Assembly (NCBI GenBank): GCA_964007475.1
Contig: OZ023273.1
Coordinates: 148,649,308 to 148,713,307, forward strand
Source of the DNA: Hybos culiciformis
Lineage: Eukaryota > Arthropoda > Insecta > Diptera > Hybotidae
Reading direction: 5' to 3'
Length of the DNA: 64,000 bases
Shown: positions 50,884-63,600 of the stretch, in pieces
How the letters are laid out: the number at the start of each line of letters is the position of its first letter
Position numbering within the stretch: position 1 is the stretch's first letter
The notes under the pieces: generated by a model
Databases searched by the model: none
Told to the model about the DNA's origin: nothing
What the model saw: only the letters and a program-made list of their open reading frames with translations
Made by a program: the position numbers and the translations under genes

Positions 50884-53682
50884 GCAACTATATGATTGTT
50901 AGTGCTTGTTCTAATATTAAAAATGGACGACACTAACATAAGAGACTATTGTATTATGTTTTAATTTTATCATATAAAAACCATTACACGATTCATCAAT
51001 GTTTCTATAGAGAAATAGTTTCTTTTTTTTCTATCAAGAAACAAAAAAGTAATTTTCAATGACACTTTTCAGACAAAAAAGACTTCTAAAATGTATAAAA
51101 AAATTTATAATATTTTTGTTAGCATCAGTGTATTTTAATATTATTTATTTATAAAAAAAAAAGTAAATAGAAGTTAATGAGACCACAAAACAATAATATA
51201 ATCATAATACAAAAAAATACATATAAATATTACATTTCCACATACATTATTCTATCATGTACATATATATACATAATTTTTTTTTATGAATTTATGTCTG
51301 TTTGGCAAATTGAATTGAAATTGCGTTTTGTGGAGAATATACTTTGTTATACTTTTCAACATAATGGCTTAAAATTTTATTGTCTGGGATGAAAAACATA
51401 AATGATTCATGTTTTATTTATCTATTATGAATATATTATACGTAGAAGTATTTATTTTTACAATTCAGTGGCGTACCATATTATAAATTGAATATTATTA
51501 ATTTGATTCCATATGTTACACACTAAATATTATATTTCCTTGTTTAGTTTTTGGTTCTTTTAATTTTTAAAAACATAACCTTTTTTATTTTAATGTGGTT
51601 TATATTTAATTAATTCAAATAAAGTGTTCACTTAAATATTTATTATTTAATGAAAATATGATATTAAGCGCGGCTGTATAACTCAGTACGTTCACAAATT
51701 ACGTAATAAAAGTAATAAAAAAAAGAATAAATTAACTCTGGAGCTCGGAAAATTATAGTTTTTTTTCACTCTTGTTTGCACAGCAAACTCTTTAATTTGG
51801 AAAAAGGAAAAATATTTTATCTTTCCGCAGACTAATATGAATTTTTTTACCACTGACTGATATCAATTTCTTTTTATTTGTAAATACAAAAACTTTCATA
51901 TTATTTATATTTATACAAGCAAATACAAATATAATTTCCATTAAAATATCAAGAATTCATAAATTTTATCAAAATATTTGAAAGCTTAATGCAGACAAAA
52001 TCAAAAATGATATAAAGTCAGTCATCATAATAAAATTTTCGTACTGTTTGTAATACATATGTATATTATAGTCCTGAACAAACAATTGACAAAAGATTTT
52101 TTTGAAAATATTGCTAAATATAGATTTTTCTGTGTTGCTAATGACAATAAAAAAAAAAAACAAATTCAATTTTTGTTGTTGAAGCACAATATTTTAATCT
52201 CTATTGAATTTACTGAGACTTTTATCTACAATTTGATATTATAATTTTATAAGATGTTTATGTTTATTTTTTCCACATATTATTATATTGATTTCCCTGC
52301 CATAAAATAATTTTTTATTGTACCAAATAGATTTTAGTCAAAAGTTAATTATATTTTGAATGAAAATAAGCAGGAAGTTTTTTTTATAAATTCATTAAAA
52401 ATAAACATACCTGTCGTGTTCAGGAAAAAAAAATTAAATTATATTATATCAAGTGGAAATTTCGTACATTACATTTAGCTTTGATCAGTTAATAATGGGC
52501 TTGAGAATTTTCTAATAGAAAATATTCCATTTTATATATATTTATTTCACAGTGTATATTTATTTGATTTAAATTAAGTAGTAGTCACTGATCCTTATCA
52601 GAACGATTAAAGCTTTAACGAAGAATTTGAGTGCTAATTCAACAAGCTTCACTTGGAAAATTTCCATAATTTTCTCAGCTTCTGTAAGACGACATATCGA
52701 TAGTGACTCTCTACATTATCTTATATATGTTATATTATTATTTCCATAATTTAGCTTATAAATTTAAATATAATTTTACAACAGTATTCCTGTAATGTAC
52801 ATAACGAGATATATATTTTTTAATTAAAAATTTATTAGTTTTTTATTCTACATAATTGTTGTCAACTTTTTTTTTTCAGATAAATATTACGAAAAAATTT
52901 TATGATGCCATAATCCGCATATCAGACACGTTATAAAATGGAAAAAAAAGAAGACATTAATTAACCTTTCCAGACGATGATCTGTTCAGTGTTAATAATC
53001 ATAATACCAGTAATAAAAAATTAATGTTTTATATTTTAATAACACTGTGTTCAATTGGTCATAAAAGAAAACTCAGTTGAAGAGATGGCGACATCAATTT
53101 TTTTATGCATTTTTGACAGTAAAAAGAAAATAATAAGAAATTTATATTTTACTATTAAAATTCGAATTTTAACTCTTTTTCTGTTACTCTCGAAATTAAC
53201 TTCTTTTTTTTTATAACAAATCTCTAAATAAAATTTACTTTCGATGGATGAATTTATTTCGTAAACTCCACTAATTTACCTAATTCCAATTTAAATTTAT
53301 ATACCAATTTATAATATGAGTTTATAGTATAAAATTAACATCATTAAAAATTTCCTTGTTTTCTTGTTGACAAATAAGATGCATACCCTCTTTAATTGGC
53401 CCTTAATCGACAATAATATTATTTTTCTTAAGGTTGTGATTTATTTTTATTTACAAAAAAAAAAATCTTATTTTGATTAAATTCACAAAGAAGCGCGTAC
53501 GTAATTTTGATATGATACCTTTATATACCTATTATTTTTATTTGATATAAAATTTATTTATTTTTGTTTTTCTTTCAATATGATTATAAACTTGATGGAA
53601 AAAATATATGTATATTATTTATATAAACACATTTCTTTTTTAATTTTCTTAAAGTATTTTTTTTTTCTTGTTTTTTTTTCAG

Positions 53683-53897
53683 TGATGGTTGAAGCTCTGC
53701 GGGATGTCAGAGTAAAAATACCACCTGCTGTCAAAAGAGGTGATAAAGTGGTTTTAAAATGTTTTTATGATATGGAAGGTGATAGCTTGTATGCTGTTAA
53801 ATGGTATAAAAAAAATAGAGAATTCTATCGTTATACGCCAAAGGAAAATCCAGCAATGAAAATTTTTTCAATTGGAGCCCAAGTGTTCAGAATAGAG
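53683..53897 (+). CDS. beat: Beaten path (Beat) family protein, exon encoding first half of Ig domain 1
   Basis: This exon encodes the start of the mature protein and most of the first immunoglobulin V-like domain of a Beat-family neuronal cell-surface or secreted protein. In Drosophila these proteins act in motor-axon defasciculation and bind Side-family receptors. Seen directly: a long pyrimidine tract ending in CAG at 53680-53682, then an open frame entered with two bases of a split codon, and a GAG|GTAATT donor after 53897. The 71 complete codons contain ALRDVRVKIPPAVKRGD, the first Ig cysteine in LKCFYD, the core tryptophan in AVKWYKK, and the Beat hallmark REFYRYTPKENP. The exon leaves in phase 0 and joins the exon at 57106. 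The frame is also open upstream to an ATG at 53580 through a hydrophobic, poly-T-encoded stretch. I prefer a spliced start because of the strong acceptor and because Beat signal peptides are, from memory, usually on a separate exon. The beat-II/beat-III subgroup looks closest, but this is from memory and unconfirmed. Confidence 0.92.
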
Positions 53898-56800
53898 GTA
53901 ATTTTATATATATGAAAAGAAAAATTTTCTTTTATTGATTTAAATCATGAAGTCTGAATAGGAAAAAAATAATTTACAGGAAATTATTTATTTTGAAAAA
54001 AAATAATAATATACTCTAAAGAAAAATATTATTTATTGAAATGATGAAAGTTGAAAAAAAAAAGTTATTTTTCTTGTATATGATTCTTAAAAGAACAATA
54101 TATTTTCCAAACCAAAGCCTTTAATGTTCTAATTTCCTAAGTACCTAAGATATTTAATAGAATAAGTAGATAAAAAACATAAGGTAGAATAAAAATACAA
54201 AATAACAACAAAAAATATCACTAATATGGTTTCCACATAAAATTATTCGTTCGTTATTCTCTAAAAAATAGAACTTTCGTATTGATCTTTTCCAATCCTC
54301 TCTGTATAAAAAAAGAAACGCTATAACCGCAAGAGATTCCTTGAAATAAAAATTCTATTCTGTCATTTCAAAGTTATAAGTTGCTTATCACCGCACCAAA
54401 ATTTCATGAATTTTTACGTAGATCGAGATGTCATAAAAAAAAAAAACAACTTTTGTGAAAAGTTTTTATTTTTAGCTAAAAAAAACCCACCTTTAGGAAA
54501 AAATTTAAAAATTCTATAACTAAAATAATGTCAATAGGGATATCAAAAATATCATATTCTTAGTTTACATTAATTTAAATTGAATGTGAGTAAACTTATG
54601 TTCTAAGAAATAATAATGAATTATTTCTTATGAAAACAAATCATATATAAAATAACTATGCGTTCATTTCAAGCCTGACATATGAATTATCTTTCTGTCA
54701 GAATTCAGCTTGAAATCTGAATTTTTATGTAAAAAATTCGTAAACTTGTCAATTTAAAATTTGAAAATGAGATTTTCTGCAAATATTCATTAAATATAAT
54801 TATGGGTAATCATTAAGAAGGATGAAACTTTCTTACATTTTCCATTTAATGATTAATATGAAATAATTTTTAGCGTAATTCAAATAAAAGAGTAAAAAAA
54901 AAACTTAAATCTAACAATAGAAGTCTGATCCAAAAATTCTAAGAAAATAAAATTAATACACTTAGATTGTCAACAGAAACCAAGCATGAAGTATGAAAAA
55001 ATTTATTTTTTTTTGATTTCTTGAACTGCGTGCTTGTAAGAACTTTATTTTTACAATATTTTCAACCAAAAAATAAATTTAATTTTTATGAAAAAAAATC
55101 AAAAAAAAAAAATAATGATAAAAAAAATAAAAAATTTTCTTAAGCAAAAATCAAAATTCAGATGAAGGAAAAAAAAAAAAAAAATGAGGAAAACTTTTCA
55201 AGTGTGAAAATTGAAAGTGAGAAATATCAATTTAACTTTTGCCAAGAAAAGTTACTTTCTTGTAAAAGTTCCTGTCATTTCTTTCATAAGGAAAAAAATA
55301 AAAAAAAAATTATTCCTTTGCCTTAAGGATATTTATTTCCACACTGAACCAAGGAAATATGAGATTTTTAATTTCAGATTTTTTTTCTTTTCAATTTAAA
55401 AAAAAATAAAAATAAAATTTTTCTCTTTAGGAAAATATCTATCGAAGAAATAAAGATATTTAATTTTATTTTTTCAATTTAAAAAATTTTGTTTTTTATT
55501 TTTATTTTTCTTAAGGACTCTATTTTGTTATGCATTAATAATAAACATATACAAAAAGGAAATTTTATTGTATTTATTCAACTTGTTATAATAAGAGCAA
55601 AAAAAAAAATTGAATAAGTTTTAATGATTTGATGGCATCACATGAAAATTGAAAATAGATATTTTCAAAATCTATATTAGAAATATTATATTATATTTTA
55701 TATATGCAATTTTAATATTCTATTATGGTTCTATATTTATTTTTATTATTCTAGTTACGCGGTTTGGAAATAAATAAGGAAAAAACAATTTACATATTTA
55801 GAAACATATTACATTTTTAGAAGAGGGAGGGACAGGAGGGTCTTTTGACATGAGCATCTTAATACGCACAAGCCACTAACTACACAATTTTATGATTTCA
55901 TTCTTGTGGTTCATTATTATGATTTCAAAATCTTATTATGCTTTGAATTGTAACATAAGTTTAAATTATTATATAAAAGATTATTAAACAATAGTTACTA
56001 CTTGGTTAGTACTTCGTTCTCGTTTTCAAAAGTTTAAACTGAATTAGTTTTTCTCTAAAACTCCATTAAAACTACGGCTACTTCACTAAGTAGAGGACGA
56101 TATATGTTGTCAGACCTGGAATTCCAAGTCTCACATGCCCTGCTTATTAGTATCTCATATAATATCTGTACGAATAAAAATTAATTTCACCGCTTGTCGG
56201 CGAAGAAAATTGGAGAGAAAATCATCTCAGAATACAACTTTTGCTTATAATTACGAAAACAAAAGTTTCAATTCATGAAGTTATTCTCAGAATTGAGAAA
56301 AGTCAATATTCCTAATTTATAGTACGTATGCGAAACAAAAGAAGGGCTTAAAAGCTTTATACTTTCTAAATTTATTGTTCTTATTTTCTTTATTAGTGTT
56401 GTCATTTTTTTAAAAAAAACATTTTCCTTTAGACTGAATCTTTGCTCTATTCATTTTCCAGAACAAAAACATTATTACTCTGTTTTTAAAGAAAGAAAAA
56501 TACAAGTGAAAAAAAAATTGTTTAAAGAAAATTGTATAAAAATTGTCTTCTCGTTTTTAAGCATTATTTTTCTTAAAATGGATTTAAATGAAAAAAAAAA
56601 ACGAGGCGAAATGTTAAATTTTTAGGCGTCTTTAGCTTTTAATAAGAGAAAGAATATATACATTTTTTTTGTATATACGAGTATATCTTAAATTATAAGG
56701 AAATTATATTTTCCGTTGCTTTTACACAATTCTTTAAATTTTTTTCAATTTAAATTTCGTATGTTGAATTTTTAATATGAACAAAAAAAAAGACCTGTTC

Positions 56801-57105
56801 GTACACTAGCAAATTTATTATTCGAAAACAAAAAATAAAAAATTAACTTTTGGACCTTAAAACGAGTGGGAGATTACCATCAAAATTAAATATTTTTGAA
56901 TTTTTGAGCATTAAAAAAAATTAATATTTTGTAATGTAAGTTTAATAATATGAACATAATTTTTATGAAATTAAATAATTTCCAGATCAAAAGGGAAATA
57001 AGATTGTTATATAGAAATTGAAATTTAGATTTCAATAAAAATCATACATGTCATATGTTGAAGTACTGTTAAAAATTTATCAATTATTTTATTGCTAATT
57101 TTCAG
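53898..57105 (+). other. Intron between Beat exons (3208 bp, phase 0)
   Basis: It is bounded by GTAATT and TTTTCAG. The content is AT-rich with many A and T homopolymers, and I saw no second coding exon in it. A G-rich patch at about 55824-55840 and a less AT-rich patch at about 56040-56230 stand out, but neither has a recognisable frame. The ORF at 55211-55399 runs through poly-A/T and was not accepted. Confidence 0.85.
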
Positions 57106-57241
57106 AGACATTCATCAAACGAAAGCCAGGTAACTATTGATTCTGTTCAAATTAGTGCTACAGGGAAATATACATGCGAAGTTTCAGCAGATGCTCCATC
57201 CTTTCATACACTTATAGCAGTTGGGGAACTGAATGTCGTTG
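57106..57241 (+). CDS. beat: Beat family protein, exon encoding end of Ig domain 1
   Basis: This is the second recognised exon of the same gene, completing the first Ig domain. It follows an acceptor TTTTCAG ending at 57105 and ends with a consensus GTAAGT donor at 57242. It has 45 complete codons plus one base of a split codon. The reading frame entered in phase 0 gives RHSSNESQVTIDSV, then the Ig F-strand signature GKYTCEVSADAPSFHTLI with the second disulfide cysteine, then a linker VGELNVV. TCEVSADAPSF is highly characteristic of Beat proteins. NES is a possible N-glycosylation sequon. The exon starts with Arg rather than Met and is short. The frame, the splice sites and the family motif all agree, so I consider it very secure. 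Confidence 0.93.
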
Positions 57242-60200
57242 GTAAGTTCGAAAAATAATTTATATTATTTGTTTTTATTTCAAAAACTCAATTTTTATCT
57301 TATAAATTATGATTTTATAAAGTATACTTATGTTTATTTATTTATATTTATATGCATAGATAGATATATATTTTAATCACAAAAATCTAAAGTTTTTAAC
57401 ATATATGATAAAAGTTCTTACCGGGTATAAGGTTGCTATATATTTTCACTCAGATCTCTGAAAAAATAATGTATATGCATGTAAAATATTTTTGAAAAAT
57501 TATGGGAACTATACTGAGCAAAAAAAAAATACAAAAAATATAATATTACCTATCAACCTGATAAAAATGAAACAATTTTATTATAAAAACAAAAAATGTA
57601 TAGAAACAAAAAAGGTAAAACATAATATTGTGTACTTAACAAAAATAAAAAGGGGTTATTTCGTCCAGATCTTTGTAATAAGTTTTTTTTATTTTTTTAT
57701 TTTATTTTAAAAACTTACAAAAACTATGTACAAAACTGTGTGCAAGATTACAAGTTATACGTATGTAGTTATTATATTTTTATATACATTATACTTTATG
57801 TATGAATAATATATTTTTTAAAAAAAATTTTTGTTTTTAATGTTTTTTTTTTATATTTTGTGTTGAATGGATTCTGCACTGGGGAAAATTCTTATCCTTG
57901 GGTGACTAAAATTTATACAAATATACAGTTTGTCAATTTAACAATGCATTAAGCCAAGATTTTATGTTTTCTATTAAAATATATTAAAAAAAAAAATAAA
58001 AAAAAAATTAAAGAGTTTTGTACTTAAATTTTTTTTTCAAGTAAGTATAGTAGTATCAAAATATAAACTAAAAATTTGACTGAAAAAAAAATCAATGCAT
58101 AAAATAATCAACAACAGAAATATATGGATAAAGATATTTTAACGCAAATGCAGTTTTTTTATTATTTTGATAACCATCGATGACTAGAATATTTAAATTC
58201 TATATAAATAATGGTTTTTACAAGCTATAAGATAGATGTATCTTATGTGCACATGGAAAGTTTTTGCATAAATTAAAAATTTACGTATCCTCTTTTACAT
58301 AAAAAAAAGTTAATCAAATTTCAGAATACCTTAGTAATAATTTTTTTTGTAATTAGAATTGAACTGGGAACGAATTTAGCTCGGAATATTCCAATCTAGG
58401 TTTATGTTAAAAAAAAAATTTTTAAAGTGAATCAAGTGCAGTATTATCAATCTTTTAGATACTTTATTAAAAATGTTACATTAATTACAAAATTTTTTCA
58501 AAATAATTAAGTTTTTTTACTATTTGAAACTAAATTCATATTTTGGGATACTAGTAAGAGCAAAATACTCCGGGTACTTATTTAGTCCCTTCCCTTTTTA
58601 AGAATAAAAATGTTCAACAAGAAAACACTCAAAAAAATGTCTAGTAATAATTCTCGAAAAATCAATTATTATTATCTCATTACTATCGTCTCAAAAAATT
58701 TAAAATGCAAATCATCCATTATAGAAATTAAACTTGAATTTTTCTTTACTGTATATTACATGCAAAAAATTTTCATCCTTTAGATTTAAGAAATTAAATC
58801 CATGTCCACCTTTTTGGGGCAAATTTTCTATTTCTTTTAATTCTTAACATTAAATTACAGAGAATGAATTTATTTTACATTTTATTTTTATATCTTATAT
58901 GCTTAGTAAGTCTATAGAACGTACCAGCAATAACCAGATCCTGTTGAATGATAAAATTCTAAATTATTGAAAATATAAAGAAATAAGTAGGAAAGAAGAA
59001 TCTGATTTTTTGTACGAAAATAAAAGGAAGAAATCCAAATTTTCTAAATGCAACTTTGAATTAATATTGTCTTCAAACAAAAATAAAAATACAAATGTTT
59101 TTTTTTTTAATTAAATTTATTTAAAGAATTTATTGGGCTCCAATAAAATCTTAGGAGAATTTTAACCGTCTGTTATATGTTTTAATTATATGTAAAAAAA
59201 AAACAGTACTGTATAATAAATTATTTTAATGAGGCTACGCCATAATTATGTTATTGTCAGTAACAAAATTATAGAAAAAAAAATTATAATAATTGTACAG
59301 AAAACCTATATAAAAAAAAATATAGAGAGAGTTAATATGAAATCTCTTCTTTGACATTGCTGATAAGTATTTTAATTGCATATCATTTCATCATATTTGG
59401 TTAATTAGTCTTACCACTTTTTATAATGAGATTCTCAGTTTCACGCATGTCAGATTTTGTATTTTATACGTATTACACATTTAATATATGACTTTTACAT
59501 GATATTATTTTTTAAAAATATATATTATTCCTATTAAAATGCTTATAATCATGTACATATAATAGTTTTATGAAATTGAGCTATGTATTTAAATTTTATA
59601 TTTATATTTATCTTTTTTCCGAGAAACTTTGATTCACTTGAATAGAAAAAAGAATATGAGTTTAATGCTGACAGAAATGTCAAAATTATTTATTAACGCA
59701 TTAAGGAAAACTTTTTAGTGGTAGAAATTTTTTTTTAATTATTCATTCATTTTATTTAAAGACTATATTAAAAATCTAATATAGAAGTATAAGTGAATAA
59801 TATATAATCGTACGTTAATTTGGCAAACTTTCATATGGAATGAAGAAAAATTCGATAGGGACATTGTGAATTTTCTAAATCATAAAGCCGCGGATTTCTT
59901 TGATTATAAACTGTTCCTATTTTAATAACATTATCTATCTAAATATTAAAATTATCTTTATAAATATTTAAATTTAAAAAAAAGAACAAATATGTGATGT
60001 GAGAAATCATTATCTATCTAAATATTAAAATTATCTTTATAAATATTTAAATTTAAAAAAAAGAACAAATATGTGATGTGAGAAATCAAATTTTAGTTAT
60101 GATAGAAACCTTCATTACACAAGTCCTTCGTATACAAAAATTTTTACTCGATCAATTTAAAAAATTCTTTTAATTTTATATGATTTCATGTAGAGTTACT

Positions 60201-60561
60201 TATTTCACGATTCTATTAACTGAAAAAGAAAAACCTATTTAAAAAATATGTATACAACTGAAAAACTTTATTTTCTACCTTTTTTTTATGATTCAATAAA
60301 AGAAAAAAAAACAATTAATTTTTAAAATTTAATAATAATTATAAATCATTTTCCACATAATACAATACTTATATACTTAATTATACAAAGTTTTTCGATA
60401 AAATTCAATAATAAATAAATTTCTTAAAAGTTAACACAATAACTTTTATTGGTTTTTAATTTAATGTTATATTGATATTATATTTTTTTCTATTTTTATA
60501 TATATTTGTAATGTTTTTTCTTCGGGTTTATTTTATTCTTTTTTTTTTTTTTCGTTTTTAG
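57242..60561 (+). other. Intron between Beat exons (3320 bp, phase 1)
   Basis: It is bounded by GTAAGT and TTTTTAG and interrupts a Glu codon. It is AT-rich, carries a 79-bp tandem duplication at 59929-60086 and ends in a long T tract that serves as the pyrimidine tract. No other coding sequence was recognised. Confidence 0.85.
59929..60086. repeat. 79-bp tandem duplication in a Beat intron
   Basis: Two identical adjacent copies start CATTATCTATCTAAATATT at 59929 and 60008. They lie about 480 bp upstream of the acceptor of the third Beat exon. No function is evident. Confidence 0.95.
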
Positions 60562-60695
60562 AATCACCAAACCAAAAACCATTAATAAATGGTATAAAGT
60601 CAAGATATCGCATTGGTGACAGCATTCGTGGTAATTGTTCATCTAGGCATTCAAAACCAGCAGCAAATTTAACATGGTTAATAAATGAACAAGAG
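60562..60695 (+). CDS. beat: Beat family protein, exon encoding start of Ig domain 2
   Basis: This third recognised exon begins after a T-rich tract and a TTTTTAG acceptor ending at 60561. Its first two bases complete a Glu codon begun by the last G of the previous exon (intron phase 1). The translation reads ESPNQKPLINGIKSRYRIGD, then IRGNCSSRHSKPAANLTWLI, and ends NEQE at a GAG|GTAATT donor at 60696. RGNC-S-RHS-PAANLTW is the conserved start of the second, shorter Ig domain of Beat proteins, with its first cysteine and core tryptophan. NCS and NLT are possible N-glycosylation sequons. The exon ends in phase 0, so the next exon must begin in phase 0. I found no convincing continuation before 64000, so the gene is cut by the window end. 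Confidence 0.93.
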
Positions 60696-63600
60696 GTAAT
60701 TAAAAACAAAATAAAATATATATTTTATATGGTTGCATTACATTTTTTATGAAGTTAACTTTAAGGAGTACGTATGTTTTTTTTTTGAATGAAATAATAC
60801 TAAAAGAGTTGTTCGGGAAACTGCGTCAACTTATAGCTTGTTTTAATACCTTATTTGCATTAATATCTGATTATTTGTATTAATATCTGATACCTAGTTA
60901 ATGATAATCTTTTTATGCCATTTTTTTTATTTGGCATATTGATATTCAAGTAACATCTTAAACTAAAATCATTAACGTAAGGCTTTAGCTCATAACATAT
61001 AACTTAGAGATGTGGAAAAAAAATCAGGCATATTATGATTAGCTTTCGATCTAGCTTTCCAATCCTAAATTTTACTAAGCGTGCTATAAATGTGCAAGTT
61101 TTTAAATTGCACATTTACGAATACCTAATTTGGGAACAAAAAGAATCAAAGCATATTAAGTTCTACAACAAAATAGTATGTTCCGTCTGACCGAGGAAAC
61201 TAAAAAAATAAATCTATAATTGCAAATTTCTTTATTCCAAAAAATACAACATAATTCAAGAGATATGTTGTATATATAATGTTTTATTTAAATGTGAGGA
61301 AGAAAGAATATTCCACACAAAAGTCGAATTATTGAAAAATGTACCCTAGAGCCAAGAATTATCTTATACCAAAGTTATTATTTTCTTTGAAATTTGAAAC
61401 AAATTTTCCGATAATAAAAGCACAAAACCATTAAGCTTTGAGAACTAAAATGAATTACTTTTACCGCACACACATAAATTGTATGAAATAAAGAAAATTT
61501 ATCTACAGCTTTTTTTCTCACAATACCAATTACATGAAAGGAAAACTTATTGTCGCCTTTTTTATTTTATACAAAACTTTAACTTGGAAGTTGGAGCAGA
61601 AAAAAATCAGTTTAAACCATAAGAAATAAAAATTGTGATACAAAAAAAAATATATATATATAGGAAACACAAAAAATAAATTTTGTCATTTTCTAATTGT
61701 GAAAATAAATTTTCCAATGTAAAATATATTCCGCAAAATAAAATATCACGTATAAGTTCAAAGTAAAAATTTAATTTTGAGTTTGTGCATATATACACTC
61801 ATTGTTAATTTATCATCAAAAAATGTTGTTTTTGGATGTTCCGTATTGGCAATATTCTTAAGTAGCTCATATTGGAAGCTTCAAATCTATAACGTTTTAA
61901 ATGAATTAAAAGTAAATTAAAACTTTGGAAAATATAGTATAATGTATAATGGTTTCTAAATAATTGAAGAACTTTGCTTTAGCCTCATATTTAGCTTAAT
62001 TTATAAATGTAACCTAGATAAATTATTAAATTTGATAATTAACATCTAGTTAAAATCGAAATTGCACAAATTTTGTATGCAAGCATATACACAATTCAAA
62101 TGATTTTCCAACGAATTTTAAAGAAACAAAACTAAATGTTTAACATTTATCTAGGAAGTTGTCATTTTATCAAGTTGAATATATTTTTTTGTTTATTTAA
62201 TTTTTTTTTTTGTTTTTGATATTGTATTTCCCTTTTCCGGGAGATTCATTTTATATTATTATTTCCCATTCATTCTTTGAACAATTTAATATGTTCTTTT
62301 TCCTGAAAATTATTCAAAATATGAAGATGCGCAACACTCTAGAACTTTATTTCATCCAATTATAAGCATTGAAGAATCTTACATTCTTATTATAAGCAAA
62401 CATTTATTAAAATATAATATAGTCGCCGTTTCAACTAATTAGAGGCAAAGAATTCTCAACGGATGATAATTTGGCTTTGATAATTCAATTAAATAAAATT
62501 TACAATTTTAACTGTAAAATTACTCCTGTATTATACATGTATATGGTTTACATAAATTAATAAATCAGAAAAAATAGCATTCATACTTCAGTGCTTGATT
62601 ATTGATCTATTTATTAGTGTTGTTTGATGTGTCAAATGATTTTGACACATGGATATACAACATGAACAATAAGTTTAAAATTTCATCTTAATTCAAATGA
62701 TTTTGACACATGGATATACAACATGAACATAAAGTTTAAAATTTCATCTTAATTCAAAGCAAATGTCAGTTATGTGTAAATATATCTCGTAATGCGTATT
62801 ATTAATTAGGTTTTTATATGGTCACCATACTACTTATGTACAACGAAATGAGCAAGTACCAAAAATCCCTCTGTTTTGTTTCAGGTTTTTTTCATTGAAT
62901 CGAAAGGTTAAATATTATTAAAACAAAATAACATTGAGTTCATGAAAAATAATTTTATTTGTTGAAAAAAAAAGTTTGTACATACGTATTATATTAAATA
63001 ACACATAAAGATCTATAATATTTACACTATACATATAAATATAAAACAAACAAAAATTTTCTCATTTTTTTTTCCTTTTTTTTTTTTACTCGAAAATAAG
63101 AAATAAAAAATATTTTAATCCTTTTTCATTTAGACATTTTTACACTTCCAAAGAACAAAAAAAAAAATTGTTGCTGAACGGAAATGAAGCAAAAATATTT
63201 TTATCCGTTTTTCCTTAAAAAAAAAAAAAAAAAGGAAACTAATTAGACCACATACAGGAAAATATTTTTATGAGAGAAACTAGCCATCATAAAAAAAAAA
63301 TGAAAGAAAAATATAATAAAATTTTTTTTATGACATCAAAAGCAAAACCTTTTTTTTTTTTTTGAATTTGGAGTCCCAATTAAGCTTAAAAAAATTGGAA
63401 AAAGAAAATCCTTTAATAAAATTATTTTAGTTTCTTTTTTTTTTTTCTTTTTTTTTTCTCCCGTCAATTTCTTATTTTTCTTTCTCTACTTGGAAATTAG
63501 TATAATTGGTGTTATTTAGATAATAAATTGAAATTGGTTCATTATTTGCACATAGTTAAAAGAAAATTTTAATTTTATTTTTGAAAGAATTTCAAAGAAA

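Larger units (their letters stand above)
43323..53682. other. Gene-free AT-rich stretch upstream of the first recognised Beat exon
   Basis: It holds dispersed-repeat copy 3, the TIR element at 48600-49105, the 21-bp minisatellite and small hairpins. The upstream Beat signal-peptide exon was looked for and not found. It would be short and end with one base of a split codon, which is too little to find by eye. This stretch may therefore be an intron of the Beat gene or intergenic DNA. Confidence 0.5.
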
